From contig JANQHY010000100.1 in assembly GCA_028282395.1 (NCBI GenBank), forward strand, positions 1 through 16,055: 16,055 nt of DNA, given 5' to 3'. Made by a program: the position numbers and the translations under genes. Shown here one piece after another: positions 15,603-16,055 of this stretch. This DNA comes from Gammaproteobacteria bacterium. GTDB lineage: Bacteria; Pseudomonadota; Gammaproteobacteria; UBA12402. Under the pieces are notes generated by a model. The model was not told where the DNA came from, ran no database searches, and was given only the letters and a program-made list of their open reading frames with translations. The stretch's first letter is position 1; each line of letters starts with the position of its first letter.

Positions 15603-16055
15603 TTACTCATTCTGGTCGTTAACAGTAAGGAGTTTGCCGAGACGAATGCCAGATAGCCACAGTATCAGCAGATAGAGACAGATAGCACCAATAATAGCTA
15701 TTGCTAAATGCGCTATACGCCATAATGCGTTCTCATTTAACCATTGTTGCAGGTTACCGCTAATAAACAGAAGAAATATGGCCATAATGCCATTAGCGAT
15801 GGCCAAGCGTAGTAGATAGCCATACCAGCCGCTAGAGGGTTGATAAAGCTGATGTTTTTTGAGCTGATAAAGTAGCAGAGCGCTATTGATGATGCCGGAA
15901 AGTGAGGTGGCAAGTGCAATACCGCCGTGTTTAAGTGGTGCAATTAGCAGCAAATTAAACAGAATATTCAATAGCGTAGCAATTAAGGCGATTTTAACGG
16001 GCAGTTTCATATTTTTATGGGCATAGAAGGCCGATGAGAGGACTTTAATCAACAT
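15603..16055 (-). CDS. murJ: Lipid II flippase MurJ, C-terminal part (cut by window edge)
   Basis: The last 150 codons of the gene are present. The sequence S-A-F-Y-A-H-K-N-M-K-L-P-V-K-I-A, then FNLLLIAPLKHGGIALATSL and a late 'LLYQLKKHQLY' match the MurJ/MviN C-terminal region as I remember it from E. coli (FYARQDIKTPVKIA, GPLKHAGLSL, LLYWQLRKQ). Three to four membrane segments follow, then a short basic/polar tail ending NDQNE. MurJ is the inner-membrane flippase that moves lipid II outward for peptidoglycan synthesis. The N-terminal two thirds lie outside the window. The apparent Met at the edge is internal. The TAA is at 15603-15605. Confidence 0.93.
   Translation of the reverse strand: MLIKVLSSAFYAHKNMKLPVKIALIATLLNILFNLLLIAPLKHGGIALATSLSGIINSALLLYQLKKHQLYQPSSGWYGYLLRLAIANGIMAIFLLFISGNLQQWLNENALWRIAHLAIAIIGAICLYLLILWLSGIRLGKLLTVNDQNE

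Noticed and set aside
1..16055. CRISPR arrays, tRNA or rRNA genes, insertion sequences, attachment sites.
   Set aside because: I saw no regularly spaced direct repeats, no tRNA-like cloverleaf, no transposase or integrase reading frame and no terminal inverted repeats flanking a gene.

Overview
This window looks like chromosomal DNA of a Dot/Icm-bearing gammaproteobacterium, probably of the Legionella/Coxiella/Rickettsiella/Piscirickettsia type. The main reason is a clear dotM (icmP) - dotL (icmO) pair, which encodes the coupling subcomplex of a type IVB secretion system. The housekeeping genes (purE, purK, murJ) also read as gammaproteobacterial. I cannot name the genus. Most genes have middling GC content (about 40-50 % in lines counted by eye), but one giant gene is close to one third GC.

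Layout. Positions 1-1533 (minus strand) hold a SIMPL-like exported protein gene, purE and the start of purK, packed as one transcription unit. A 147-bp divergent spacer with a plausible promoter in each direction separates them from dotM-dotL on the plus strand (1681-5247). Converging on dotL from the minus strand are two overlapping paralogous membrane-protein genes of unknown function (5281-6502). Next come a GC-rich hairpin spacer and a two-gene NitT/TauT-type ABC transporter with no binding protein: the ATPase at 6726-8021 and a fused double permease at 8040-9785. Positions 9864-15353 (minus strand) encode a 1829-residue, highly charged, mostly helical protein that I do not recognise. It has its own sigma70-type promoter and an AT-rich leader. 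The window ends in the 3' part of murJ.

How the parts may work together. DotL is the ATPase that receives effectors and DotM is its partner, so the host must translocate proteins through a Dot/Icm machine whose other genes lie outside the window. The giant gene, 4.6 kb from dotL, has features of a candidate secreted or structural protein: AT-rich, coiled-coil, repeat-containing, with no signal peptide or membrane segment and a polar C-terminus. It holds five degenerate copies of one repeat module (two of about 243 residues, three of about 100-110). Each opens with a His-Asn-x-Asn-Lys-like block and carries a core resembling N-G-x-L-S-L-x-x-G-x-Y-L-S-D. This architecture is the most promising undescribed item here. 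Assigning it as a Dot/Icm substrate is inference from context only.
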